The notes under the pieces: model-generated
The model's input: only the letters and a program-made list of their open reading frames with translations
What the model was told of the DNA's origin: nothing
Database searches by the model: none
NCBI RefSeq assembly: GCF_030159895.1
Contig: NZ_BSNI01000002.1
Location: forward strand, 560,039-624,038
DNA length: 64,000 bases
Direction: 5' to 3'
Source of the DNA: Maritalea porphyrae
GTDB lineage: Bacteria > Pseudomonadota > Alphaproteobacteria > Rhizobiales > Devosiaceae
Shown here: positions 17,005 through 24,969 of the stretch, one piece after another
How positions within the stretch are numbered: position 1 is the first letter of the stretch
How the letters are laid out: each line of letters begins with the position of its first letter
Translations under genes and position numbers: made by a program

Positions 17005-18282
17005 TTAAGAGAAGATCAACAAAGGTTTTTCGAGCAAAGATTTGATCCGCTGAACAAACACAGCTGCATCCCAACCATCAACAACGCGGTGGTCAAAGCT
17101 CGAGCTTAAGTTCATGGTTTGGCGGGGCACAAATTTCTCGCCGTCCCAAACAGGCTTTGTTTCCATCTTGTTTACGCCGATGATCGCCACTTCTGGGTGG
17201 TTGATTACCGGGGTTGTCACAATGCCCCCCATTTTGCCCAACGAAGTGATGGTGATCGTCGAGCCTGTCAGTTCTTCACGCTTTGCGGTGTTGTCTCTTG
17301 CCGCCTGCGCCAATCGAGACACTTCAGCGGCACTGCGCCAAAGCCCAAGCTTTTGGACATCTCGCACAACCGGCACCATCAAACCATTGTCGGTTTGCGC
17401 CGCAATACCAATATTGATGCTCTTATGCTGGTGGATGATGCCATTTTCATCATCATAATGTGCGTTCAGGCCAGGTTGGTCTTCAATCGCCATCACCATG
17501 GCGCGCATCAAGAATGGCAACAGGCTCAGTTTTGGCTGACCTTCTTCGCGTGATCCGTTGAGGTTCTGCCGCAATCCTTCAAGTTCTGTGACATCAATCT
17601 CTTCCACATATGTGATGTGGGGGATGCGTGATTTGGCGCGGCTCATTTGCTCTGCAATTTTGCGTCGCAAGCCAATGACCTTGACCTCAGTGGTCTCAGC
17701 ACCTTGCGGCTTGTCATATGGGGTCATCGCAACCGCAGCGCCAGAACCTTTCATGCTCAGCAAATGCCGATCGAGGTCTTCATGGGTAATTATCCCATTC
17801 GGGCCCGTTCCCTTAAACTGCGACAGATCGAGGTTGAGGAACTGACCGCGTTTGCGCACCGCCGGCGATGCCAATACTTTTCCACCATCTGACTTGGCCA
17901 ATGCTTGGCCCGCAGGCAAGGTGGCGGCAGTTGGCGTAGATGCAGCGGTAGGAGGCGCTGCAACAGAAGCTGCTTCAGCCGGTTGCGCCGCAATTTCAGG
18001 AGTTACTTCTTCCTCCGAGACTTCATCTGAATTGCCTTCACCGATTACGTCAAGCTTGATCAAGTCAGCGCCAACAATCACCGTATCCCCAATTTCAGCA
18101 CCAAGCCAAGAGATAGTGCCTTGAACAGGTGAGGGGATTTCAACGGTTGCTTTGTCGGTCATCACCGCGCCGATAATGTCATCCTCAGCAACGACATCGC
18201 CGACTTCTACATTCCACTCCACCAACTCAGCTTCTGCAACGCCTTCGCCCACATCGGGCAATTTAATGACATGCGTACCCAT
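17005..18282 (-). CDS. bkdB: Branched-chain 2-oxoacid dehydrogenase E2 (dihydrolipoyl acyltransferase)
   Basis: Core of the complex that converts the 2-oxoacids of Leu, Ile and Val to acyl-CoAs. 425 residues: one lipoyl domain with Lys44 in VMTDKATVEIP, an Ala/Thr/Pro-rich linker (about 95-130), a peripheral-subunit-binding domain starting near VLASPAVRKRG, and a catalytic domain ending with SSFDHRVVDGWDAA (catalytic His and Asp). A single lipoyl domain and the linked E1 subunits fit the branched-chain type rather than pyruvate dehydrogenase. Its ATG overlaps the E1beta stop by one base. E3 (lpd) is absent from this window. Confidence 0.93.
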   Translation of the reverse strand: MGTHVIKLPDVGEGVAEAELVEWNVEVGDVVAEDDIIGAVMTDKATVEIPSPVQGTISWLGAEIGDTVIVGADLIKLDVIGEGNSDEVSEEEVTPEIAAQPAEAASVAAPPTAASTPTAATLPAGQALAKSDGGKVLASPAVRKRGQFLNLDLSQFKGTGPNGIITHEDLDRHLLSMKGSGAAVAMTPYDKPQGAETTEVKVIGLRRKIAEQMSRAKSRIPHITYVEEIDVTELEGLRQNLNGSREEGQPKLSLLPFLMRAMVMAIEDQPGLNAHYDDENGIIHQHKSINIGIAAQTDNGLMVPVVRDVQKLGLWRSAAEVSRLAQAARDNTAKREELTGSTITITSLGKMGGIVTTPVINHPEVAIIGVNKMETKPVWDGEKFVPRQTMNLSSSFDHRVVDGWDAAVFVQRIKSLLEKPLLIFS

Positions 18283-19298
18283 TATTTTGCCTCCAATGTT
18301 GCTTTAAGCGCAGCGCCAACTCTTTTGGGTCCCGGGAAATAATCCCACTCCTGCGCATGCGGATATGGTGTGTCCCAGCCCGCAACCCGTTTCACCGGTG
18401 CTTCAAGCGAATAAAAACAGTGTTGTTGAACCAAAGCGGCCAATTCTGCGCCGAAGCCAGAAGTGAGCGTGGCTTCATGTACCACAACACAACGGCCAGT
18501 TTTTTCGACAGATTTTTGAATGGTCTCAAGATCCAGCGGCAGTAGACTGCGCAGGTCAATCACCTCAGCATCAATGCCTTGTTCGCGTGCGGCGGCTTCA
18601 GCCACAAATACCATCGTGCCATAGGCTAAAATGGTGACATCGCTGCCTTCGCGGACAATTTGCGCTTTGCCAATTGGCACTGTGTAGTGCCCTTCCGGCA
18701 CCTCGCCTTTTTCGTGCTTGGACCAAGGCGTCACCGCCAGCTCGTGATGTCCATCAAATGGTCCATTATAAAGGCGCTTCGGCTCCAAAAAGATCACGGG
18801 ATCATCATCTTCAATCGCTGCGATCAGCAAACCTTTTGCATCGTAGGGGTTTGACGGAATGACCGTTTTCAAACCACTGACATGGGTAAAGATCGCCTCA
18901 GGACTTTGCGAGTGGGTTTGCCCACCAAAAATGCCACCACCGGTGGGCATGCGGACAACCATTGGGCAAGTGAACTCGCCGTTCGATCGGTGCCGCATAC
19001 GCGCAGCTTCGGAAACGATCTGGTCATAAGCTGGCAGAACATAATCCGCGAATTGGATCTCAATGCAGGGCCGTTTGCCATAAGTCGCCATGCCAATTCC
19101 CGCGCCAACAATTGCGCTTTCATTGATCGGTGCATCAAAACAGCGCTCTTTGCCATATTTGGCTTGCAAGCCATGGGTGCAGCGGAAAACGCCGCCGAAA
19201 TAGCCAACATCTTCGCCAAAGACCACGACGTCCTCGTCTTGACCCATTTTAACGTCCATCGCATCGCGGATGGCTTCAATCATTGTCATACGTGCCAT
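18282..19298 (-). CDS. bkdA2: Branched-chain 2-oxoacid dehydrogenase E1 beta
   Basis: Beta subunit of the thiamine-diphosphate-dependent decarboxylase. 338 residues starting MARMTMIEAIRDAMD. Conserved features are VFGEDVGYFGGVFRCT, NESAIVGAGIGMA, the GGGIFGGQTHSQSPEA loop and the C-terminal VKRVAGWDTPYPHAQEWDYF. The start at 19298 has GGAGGG 8 bases upstream and follows the E1alpha stop after 4 bases; longer in-frame starts lie inside the E1alpha gene. It forms the E1 heterotetramer with the preceding gene. Confidence 0.94.
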   Translation of the reverse strand: MARMTMIEAIRDAMDVKMGQDEDVVVFGEDVGYFGGVFRCTHGLQAKYGKERCFDAPINESAIVGAGIGMATYGKRPCIEIQFADYVLPAYDQIVSEAARMRHRSNGEFTCPMVVRMPTGGGIFGGQTHSQSPEAIFTHVSGLKTVIPSNPYDAKGLLIAAIEDDDPVIFLEPKRLYNGPFDGHHELAVTPWSKHEKGEVPEGHYTVPIGKAQIVREGSDVTILAYGTMVFVAEAAAREQGIDAEVIDLRSLLPLDLETIQKSVEKTGRCVVVHEATLTSGFGAELAALVQQHCFYSLEAPVKRVAGWDTPYPHAQEWDYFPGPKRVGAALKATLEAK

Positions 19299-19302
19299 GA
19301 TG

Positions 19303-20580
19303 CTAGCCCTCCAATCCTTGCTTCTCAAATTCAATGCGTTGGCGCACCAGATGCTCCGGCATTTCTTTGTAAACGCCTTCAAACATCATCTCAGCGTCCG
19401 GGCCGTGACCCTTATTGAGCGTGCCATGGCTTTCAGCTTCTTTTTGGATGCGAATGATCTCGCTCTCAATTTCAGCCTTCGCTTGGGTATGGCGCTCTTC
19501 GGTCCAATCTGAATTGGCGATAAGGTGCAATTTTAGGCGCTCGATCGGATCACCCAATGGCCACGCATCGCTTTCGGTTTGCGGGCGATATGCAGTTGGA
19601 TCGTCTGATGTTGAGTGCGCGGCAACTCGATAGGTTACCCATTCAATTAGTGTTGGGCCAAGATTGCGGCGCGCGCGTTCTGTGGCCCATTTTGAAGCGG
19701 CCAAAACGGCCAAATAGTCGTTCCCATCGACGCGGATCGATGGGAACCCATAACCAAGGGCGCGGGCGGCGAATGTGGTGTTTTGACTACCAGCAATCGC
19801 ATTGGAGGAGGAAATGGCCCATTGGTTATTCACAATGTTCAACACAACCGGTGGCTTATAAACCGAGGCAAACAACATGCCGGAATGGAAATCTGTTTCA
19901 GCGGTAGAACCGTCGCCAATCCAAGCCGATGAAATTTTGTCGTCGCCGGAAATCGCTGATGCCATTGCCCAACCAACCGCCTGCACATATTGAGTGCCCA
20001 GGTTGCCAGAGATGGTGAAAAACCCATGATCTTTAAACGAATAGAGCGCGGGCAATTGCTTGCCATCAAGCGGATCTTTTTCGTTCGAGTAGATCTGGTT
20101 CATCATATCAATTAGCGGACATTCCGCCGCGATCAACAAACCCTGCTGACGGTAGGTGGGGAAGTTCATATCTCCCGGGCGCATCATGCGTTGGAAACCA
20201 GTGGCAATTGCTTCTTCGCCAGTGCACTGCACATAGAATGAGGTTTTGCCTTGGCGTTGCGCTGTTTGCATACGCTGGTCAAATGCGCGTGTGACCATCA
20301 TGTCTTTTAAGCCGCGCAGCAATGTCTCATCGGTCAAGTCGTCGCCCAAATACTCAGCCCATGGGCCAACAGCGTTTCCCTTACGATCTAAAACGCGGAC
20401 AATGGAATAAGCCATGTCGCGCATATCCTCAGCCTTGGTATCAAGGTCTGGGCAGCGGGTCTCACCAGCTTTTGGGATTTTGATGTGAGAGAAATCAGGC
20501 TTGTCCCCGGGGCGTCCGGGAGGCTCTGGAATATGAATGCTGAGCGGGCCTTTGTGGCCGCTTTCTTTATTATCTGCCAT
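19303..20580 (-). CDS. bkdA1: Branched-chain 2-oxoacid dehydrogenase E1 alpha
   Basis: Thiamine-diphosphate-binding subunit, 425 residues. The cofactor motif runs from GDGSTAETDFHSG to NIVNNQWAISS (about residues 210-245). The N-terminus has a Pro-rich extension, HIPEPPGRPGDKPDFSHI, which is characteristic of proteobacterial branched-chain E1alpha and separates it from pyruvate dehydrogenase E1. YRVAAHSTSDDPTAYR corresponds to the phosphorylation-loop region of the animal enzyme. The start at 20580 has a strong GGAGGACAA ribosome-binding site. First gene of the bkd operon, divergent from an Lrp-family regulator. Confidence 0.94.
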   Translation of the reverse strand: MADNKESGHKGPLSIHIPEPPGRPGDKPDFSHIKIPKAGETRCPDLDTKAEDMRDMAYSIVRVLDRKGNAVGPWAEYLGDDLTDETLLRGLKDMMVTRAFDQRMQTAQRQGKTSFYVQCTGEEAIATGFQRMMRPGDMNFPTYRQQGLLIAAECPLIDMMNQIYSNEKDPLDGKQLPALYSFKDHGFFTISGNLGTQYVQAVGWAMASAISGDDKISSAWIGDGSTAETDFHSGMLFASVYKPPVVLNIVNNQWAISSSNAIAGSQNTTFAARALGYGFPSIRVDGNDYLAVLAASKWATERARRNLGPTLIEWVTYRVAAHSTSDDPTAYRPQTESDAWPLGDPIERLKLHLIANSDWTEERHTQAKAEIESEIIRIQKEAESHGTLNKGHGPDAEMMFEGVYKEMPEHLVRQRIEFEKQGLEG

Positions 20581-20651
20581 TTGTCCTCCAAACCTGCCGC
20601 TTTGGTTCGGCACGCGCCAATTAAAACACATCTCGTCCGGAAGGAATAAAT

Positions 20652-20666
20652 GTCAGTTTTCCTGAC
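20652..20666. promoter_or_regulatory. Inverted repeat, candidate Lrp/BkdR operator
   Basis: GTCAG-TTTTC-CTGAC is a perfect five-base inverted repeat in the gap between divergent bkdA1 and the Lrp-family gene. It lies 72-86 bases upstream of the bkdA1 start. The CAG-N5-CTG form resembles the loose 15-base consensus of Lrp-type regulators. Assignment to the adjacent regulator is inference. Confidence 0.35.
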
Positions 20667-20720
20667 CTAATTTTCAAACCCTAGCTCCCCCCGGGCTTTC
20701 CTTCGCTATTTTCAACATTG

Positions 20721-20748
20721 TTGACGCGCTTTTTCACTAAAGTATGCT
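20721..20748 (+). promoter_or_regulatory. Sigma-70-like promoter of the Lrp-family gene
   Basis: TTGACG (20721-20726), a 16-base spacer and TATGCT (20743-20748) form a good housekeeping promoter. Transcription would start near 20755, which excludes an upstream ATG at 20744 and supports the 20807 start for the regulator. Confidence 0.5.
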
Positions 20749-20806
20749 GTGCGACAGTAGTATTTTGGCTATAATGGCTAAAATCATACACCAAATTAGG
20801 CAAAAA

Positions 20807-21271
20807 ATGAAGCTTGATGCACTAGATAGAAAGATAGTCGCTATTTTGCAGCAGGAAGGCCGCATCCGCACAATTGATTTGGCGGAGCGTGTTGGATTGT
20901 CGCCAACGCCGTGCGCGCGACGTATCGTTCGGCTTGAAGAAGAGGGTGTGATTACCGGTTACACAGCGACCGTCAATCAAGACAAAATGGGATTACCTAT
21001 TTCAATTTTTGTCTCCGTGGAATTGGAAAACCAAGGCGCTGAAGCACTGCAGCGTTTCGAACAAGATGTTGTTTCGTTTGAAGAGGTCATGGAATGCTTC
21101 ATCATGACCGGTAGCCAGGACTTCTTAATGCGCGTCGTTGCCGCAGACTTGGCTTCTTACGAGCGGTTTTTGCAGGAAAAACTTACGCGGGTTCCAGGGA
21201 TTAGGATGATCCGCTCGCGTTTTGCGCTTAGAAGAATCGTTAAGCGCAATCGCTTGCCAAATCCGTCTTAA
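20807..21271 (+). CDS. bkdR: Lrp/AsnC family transcriptional regulator, probable bkd regulator
   Basis: DNA-binding regulator of 154 residues: N-terminal winged HTH (LDALDRKIVAILQQEGRIRT, DLAERVGLSPTPCARRIVRL) and a C-terminal RAM/AsnC ligand-binding domain (residues about 65-150). Divergent placement next to bkdA1-bkdA2-bkdB matches BkdR of other proteobacteria, which activates this operon with branched-chain amino acids. The start at 20807 is supported by the promoter position; AGG lies 6 bases upstream. The stop overlaps the convergent response-regulator stop by 3 bases (TTAA). Confidence 0.88.
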   Translation: MKLDALDRKIVAILQQEGRIRTIDLAERVGLSPTPCARRIVRLEEEGVITGYTATVNQDKMGLPISIFVSVELENQGAEALQRFEQDVVSFEEVMECFIMTGSQDFLMRVVAADLASYERFLQEKLTRVPGIRMIRSRFALRRIVKRNRLPNPS

Positions 21272-21999
21272 TCGACAGCTTCGACTTGCGGGGTGAATAC
21301 ATATCCTGCGCCATAAACGGTGCGAATGAGCATTGGGTTTTTCGCCGTGTCCTGCAATTTCTTGCGTAAGCGCGAAACTTGCGCATCTATCGAGCGGTCG
21401 AACGCATCATTGTCTTCCGCGTAAAGATCCATCAAGCGGTCACGCGACAGGACTTTGCCCGGAGAGGACACAAATGCCTTGAGCAATCGTGCGTCGGCAG
21501 CACTCATTTGCTCCGTTTCACCTTGCGGGTTTGTAAGTTCAAGCGTTGAAAAATCTGCACACCACTCAGCAAAGCGCACCTTCTCCATCCGATCAGAGGG
21601 GGCTGTTGCCATTTTTTCGACCCGGCGCAACAGGCTGCGTGCGCGCGCGGCAAGTTCAATTGTATTGATCGGTTTGACCAAATAGTCGTCAGCGCCAAAG
21701 TCTAGGCCCAGCACCCGATCACCCAATGCCCCGCGGCCACTGACGACAATGGTGGGGATGTCCATTTCCCCAAGCGTGTCACGCAACAAAACCAAGGCGT
21801 CCCCGTCGGGTAACGATAAGTCAATGATGCAAAGATCAGGGGCGCTGGAGGTCAAAGCAGCGTCAAAATCTGCGATTGTGCCAAAAGATTGAATGGCGAA
21901 ACCATGGGTTTTCAACTCACGCTCATAGAGCGCACGCACATCGGCATCATCTTCCAAAATATAGATGATCTTGCTGGTCATTGGCTCGTTGGTACTCAC
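21268..21999 (-). CDS. OmpR-family response regulator
   Basis: Two-component output protein, 243 residues. Receiver domain with acidic pocket YILEDDAD, phospho-acceptor Asp in LCIIDLSLPDG (near 58) and conserved Lys in YLVKPINT. The C-terminal winged-helix DNA-binding domain runs from about 140 and includes FDRSIDAQVSRLRKKL and IRTVYGAGYVF. It starts with GTG at 21999, overlapping the kinase stop by 4 bases (GTGA); an internal ATG at 21981 is an alternative. Translational coupling identifies the adjacent hybrid kinase as its partner. Target unknown; the divergent transporter operon is the nearest candidate. Confidence 0.92.
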   Translation of the reverse strand: MSTNEPMTSKIIYILEDDADVRALYERELKTHGFAIQSFGTIADFDAALTSSAPDLCIIDLSLPDGDALVLLRDTLGEMDIPTIVVSGRGALGDRVLGLDFGADDYLVKPINTIELAARARSLLRRVEKMATAPSDRMEKVRFAEWCADFSTLELTNPQGETEQMSAADARLLKAFVSSPGKVLSRDRLMDLYAEDNDAFDRSIDAQVSRLRKKLQDTAKNPMLIRTVYGAGYVFTPQVEAVD

Positions 22000-23987
22000 T
22001 CGTTTGGCGACATATGACCATAATCGCTGCGCGCAATTTGTGCATACTGGATCGCTTCAATCAGCTTATGCTGCTCAAATGGTTTGCGCAACAAAGGGTG
22101 CTTAATGCTTTGGTCGTGGTCGATTTGCGCTTGTCCGGTCATCAAGACGATTGAAGTTAATGGGAACTTTTGCGCGACAAAACTGGCCAGCTCAACGCCA
22201 TTGGTTTGACCCGGCATGGAGATGTCGGAGAGCACTAAATCAATTCCATCGATGGATTGGACGAGCTCTTTCGCTTCGTCTCCATGTTCCGCTTCGATCA
22301 CCGAAAACCCAAGCGATACGAGCTCACGTCGCAAGACAGCGCGTACCTCGTCTTGATCTTCAACCAACAATGCTATTTGCCCGTCGAACTGTGTTTTAAA
22401 CTCTGGTGCAATCATTTCGTCTTGGGTCGGGCGCTCATTCACCTGCGGAATAAAAATGGTGAATATGGTGCCTTTACCCATCTCGCTTTGCACCGCAATG
22501 TGGCCGGCGGACACATCAACAAAACTTTGCGCCATCGATAGGCCAAGACCTGTGCCGCCAGCCTCATTGCGGGTGGAAAAGAATGGGTCAAAAATCTGTT
22601 TTTGCACTGCGGCGGGCATGCCCGCCCCATTATCTTCGCAGCTGATTTCGATATAGTCGCCTGCCGGTAACCCAAATCGCTCTGCTTGAATATCGCCCAA
22701 ATTGACCGACCGAAGCATCAACCCGATCCGTCCAGGTTCAGTTTTATGCGCGTCATCAATCGCGCTTTTGGCGTTGAGCGCGAGGTTTAGAAGTGCGTTC
22801 TCCATCTGCCCCGGGTCGACGCGCGCAAAAAGGTCTTTTCCTTCCACCACCATGTCCAACCCAATGTTGGGCGGCAACGACGGTTTGATCAATTCGCGCA
22901 ATCCTTCAAATACGTCCCGCACATCAATAATCCGCGCATCGAGCGGCTGGCGGCGCGCAACGGTCAAGAGCTGTCGGGTCAATTCCGCCCCGCGTTTGGC
23001 GGCGCGCAAGGAGGGATTGATCATTTCTTTGATTAACTCTGCGTCTTCAACCCGCTCAGCCAATGGGCGCAAATTGCCCAAAATGATCGTCAGCAAATTG
23101 TTGAAATCATGGGAGATGCCGCTCGATAATCGCCCAATTGCTTCCATCTTTTGCGCCTGACTGAGCGCTTGGGCGGCAGCGCGTTGCTTGGTCATGTTGA
23201 TTGAGAGGACGTAGAAACCGCGCACGGTTTTGTCGATCCGCAGATCGGGGCGCAAAAAGGTGCGAATATCCAACTCCCGCCCATCAATATGGGTAAAATC
23301 AAGGTCAAATTCGGTCGCTTCACCAAGTTTGGCGCGTGCAAAATAGGGAGCAGAAACCTCATGGATGGCACGTGCCAAAATCTCATGGGTGCTGCGCCCT
23401 AAAACCTCATCAACATTCAACCCATAGCTTTGTGCAAAGCGCCGATTGACGAATTGAAACACCTCATCTTGATCAAGATAGGCGATACCCGCGGGTACTT
23501 CATTGGCAATCAATCGAAGCCGTTCTTCGGATCGGCGTAGGTCGCGGGTTTGCTCTTCAATGCGCCGCTGCAGCTCAATCTCATAATGGCGTTGCTGGGT
23601 GATGTCGGTATAGATGGTGGCAAAACCACCTTTGGCCAGCGGGGCGCCGCTGACGCGGATTACTCGTCCATTGGGCCGCACCCGTTCAACCGTATGTGCG
23701 CGAAACTCGCGTGCGACGCGAATACGCTCCTGCACCTGCTCTTCAACGTCACCCGGCCCATACTCGCCATGTTCGGAGTTATAACGAATGACATCCTCAA
23801 AGGTGGTGCCGCGGGTCAAGAGCTGCTGTGGAACATCAAGCAATTCGCCCAGTCTTTTATTGGCAAAAACCAATCTTAGGTTTTTATCGAACACGGTTAT
23901 GCCTTGATCGATATTATCAAGCCCTGCCTCAATTTGAATAAGCAATTCAATGGCTTGAGAGTCGGATAGGTCACCCTGATCTGCCAA
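21996..23987 (-). CDS. Hybrid sensor histidine kinase with two PAS domains and a receiver
   Basis: 663 residues without membrane segments, so a cytosolic sensor. Order: PAS of the PAS_7 type (LDNIDQGITVFDKNLRLVFA), a helical linker (LQRRIEEQTRDLRRSEERL), a second PAS (IAYLDQDEVFQFVNRRFA), HisKA with the phosphorylatable His in SSGISHDFNNLLTII (near 295), HATPase with NALLNLALNAKSAI, EDNGAGM and GGTGLGLS, then a receiver with LVEDQDEV and the acceptor Asp in LVLSDISMPG. It heads a two-gene unit with the response regulator, divergent from the ABC/CoA-ligase operon. The gap holds an AATTG-CGTA-CAATT inverted repeat at 24016-24029. Confidence 0.92.
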   Translation of the reverse strand: MADQGDLSDSQAIELLIQIEAGLDNIDQGITVFDKNLRLVFANKRLGELLDVPQQLLTRGTTFEDVIRYNSEHGEYGPGDVEEQVQERIRVAREFRAHTVERVRPNGRVIRVSGAPLAKGGFATIYTDITQQRHYEIELQRRIEEQTRDLRRSEERLRLIANEVPAGIAYLDQDEVFQFVNRRFAQSYGLNVDEVLGRSTHEILARAIHEVSAPYFARAKLGEATEFDLDFTHIDGRELDIRTFLRPDLRIDKTVRGFYVLSINMTKQRAAAQALSQAQKMEAIGRLSSGISHDFNNLLTIILGNLRPLAERVEDAELIKEMINPSLRAAKRGAELTRQLLTVARRQPLDARIIDVRDVFEGLRELIKPSLPPNIGLDMVVEGKDLFARVDPGQMENALLNLALNAKSAIDDAHKTEPGRIGLMLRSVNLGDIQAERFGLPAGDYIEISCEDNGAGMPAAVQKQIFDPFFSTRNEAGGTGLGLSMAQSFVDVSAGHIAVQSEMGKGTIFTIFIPQVNERPTQDEMIAPEFKTQFDGQIALLVEDQDEVRAVLRRELVSLGFSVIEAEHGDEAKELVQSIDGIDLVLSDISMPGQTNGVELASFVAQKFPLTSIVLMTGQAQIDHDQSIKHPLLRKPFEQHKLIEAIQYAQIARSDYGHMSPNE

Positions 23988-24162
23988 TATTTCCTCCCTC
24001 AGATGCGCTTGTCACAATTGCGTACAATTTGGGCAAATTCTTGCAAGAAGAACTGTCTAAAAGGGTCATAAGGACGTTGCGCATCACATTGCCATAGACG
24101 AAACTCAATTTGTCTAATCGGTCAAGAGATAAAAATGTGAAGGCGCTGGGGAGGGAAGTAAA

Positions 24163-24969
24163 TTGATTGCACCAACAAAAATGTTGGACGTGGAAAATGT
24201 GTCGCTGCGCTTTGGCGGTGTTAAAGCGCTGACAGATATTTCGTTTCACGTAAATGAAAACGAGATTTTCTCACTCATTGGGCCCAATGGAGCCGGCAAG
24301 ACTTCAATGCTTAATTGCATTTCAGGTCGTTACCGCCCGCAAGAGGGTAGCATTACTTATGATGGGCAAGACCTATTGAAGCGCTCGATTAATGACCGCG
24401 CAGCAATTGGTATTGGTCGTACGTTTCAAAACTTGGCGCTGTTCGGCCATATGTCGGTGATCGACAATATCTTGGTCGGCCAGCACCATCTTTTGAAAAA
24501 CAATTTTGTCACCGGCATGTTCTATTGGGTTGGCGGCGCGCAAAAAGAAGAAGAAGCGGCCCGCGCCGATATCGAAGACATTATCGACTTCCTGGAAATC
24601 CAGCATGTGCGCAACGAGCCCGCGGGATCATTGTCTTATGGCTTGCGCAAGCGCGTCGAATTGGCTCGCGCCATCGCGATCAAGCCAAAATTGATGCTGC
24701 TCGACGAGCCAATGGCCGGCATGAATTTGGAAGAAAAAGAGGACATGGCTCGCTACATTATCGAGCTGAACGAGCAATATGGCATCACGGTTGTGATGAT
24801 TGAGCACGATATGGGTGTGGTTGTTGACATTTCGCACCGGGTCGCTGTGCTCGATTTTGGCCAAAAAATTGCCGAGGGCCTGCCGCACGAAGTGGTGGAA
24901 GATGAGCAAGTTAAAACCGCTTATCTCGGCGTAGACGATTTCAGCCTCGATGAAGAGGAGGTTGGGTAA
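24163..24969 (+). CDS. LIV-type ABC transporter ATP-binding protein (LivG-like)
   Basis: One of two ATPases of a branched-chain-amino-acid-type (HAAT) importer. 268 residues with Walker A GPNGAGKTSMLN, a Q-loop FQNLALFG, signature SYGLRKRVELARA and Walker B LMLLDEPMAGMN, ending with the long LivG-type H-loop region VVMIEHDMGVVVDIS. The start used is TTG at 24163, 6 bases after GGGGAGGGAAG; an ATG at 24181 (MLDVENVSLRF) is the alternative. First gene of a seven-gene operon reading through to 32361. The signature SYGLRKRV differs from the LSGGQ form of the second ATPase. Confidence 0.92.
   Translation: MIAPTKMLDVENVSLRFGGVKALTDISFHVNENEIFSLIGPNGAGKTSMLNCISGRYRPQEGSITYDGQDLLKRSINDRAAIGIGRTFQNLALFGHMSVIDNILVGQHHLLKNNFVTGMFYWVGGAQKEEEAARADIEDIIDFLEIQHVRNEPAGSLSYGLRKRVELARAIAIKPKLMLLDEPMAGMNLEEKEDMARYIIELNEQYGITVVMIEHDMGVVVDISHRVAVLDFGQKIAEGLPHEVVEDEQVKTAYLGVDDFSLDEEEVG

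Noticed and set aside
20744-20806. ATG at 20744 as start of the Lrp-family gene
   Set aside because: It lies at the -10 element of the best promoter, so it would not be in the transcript.
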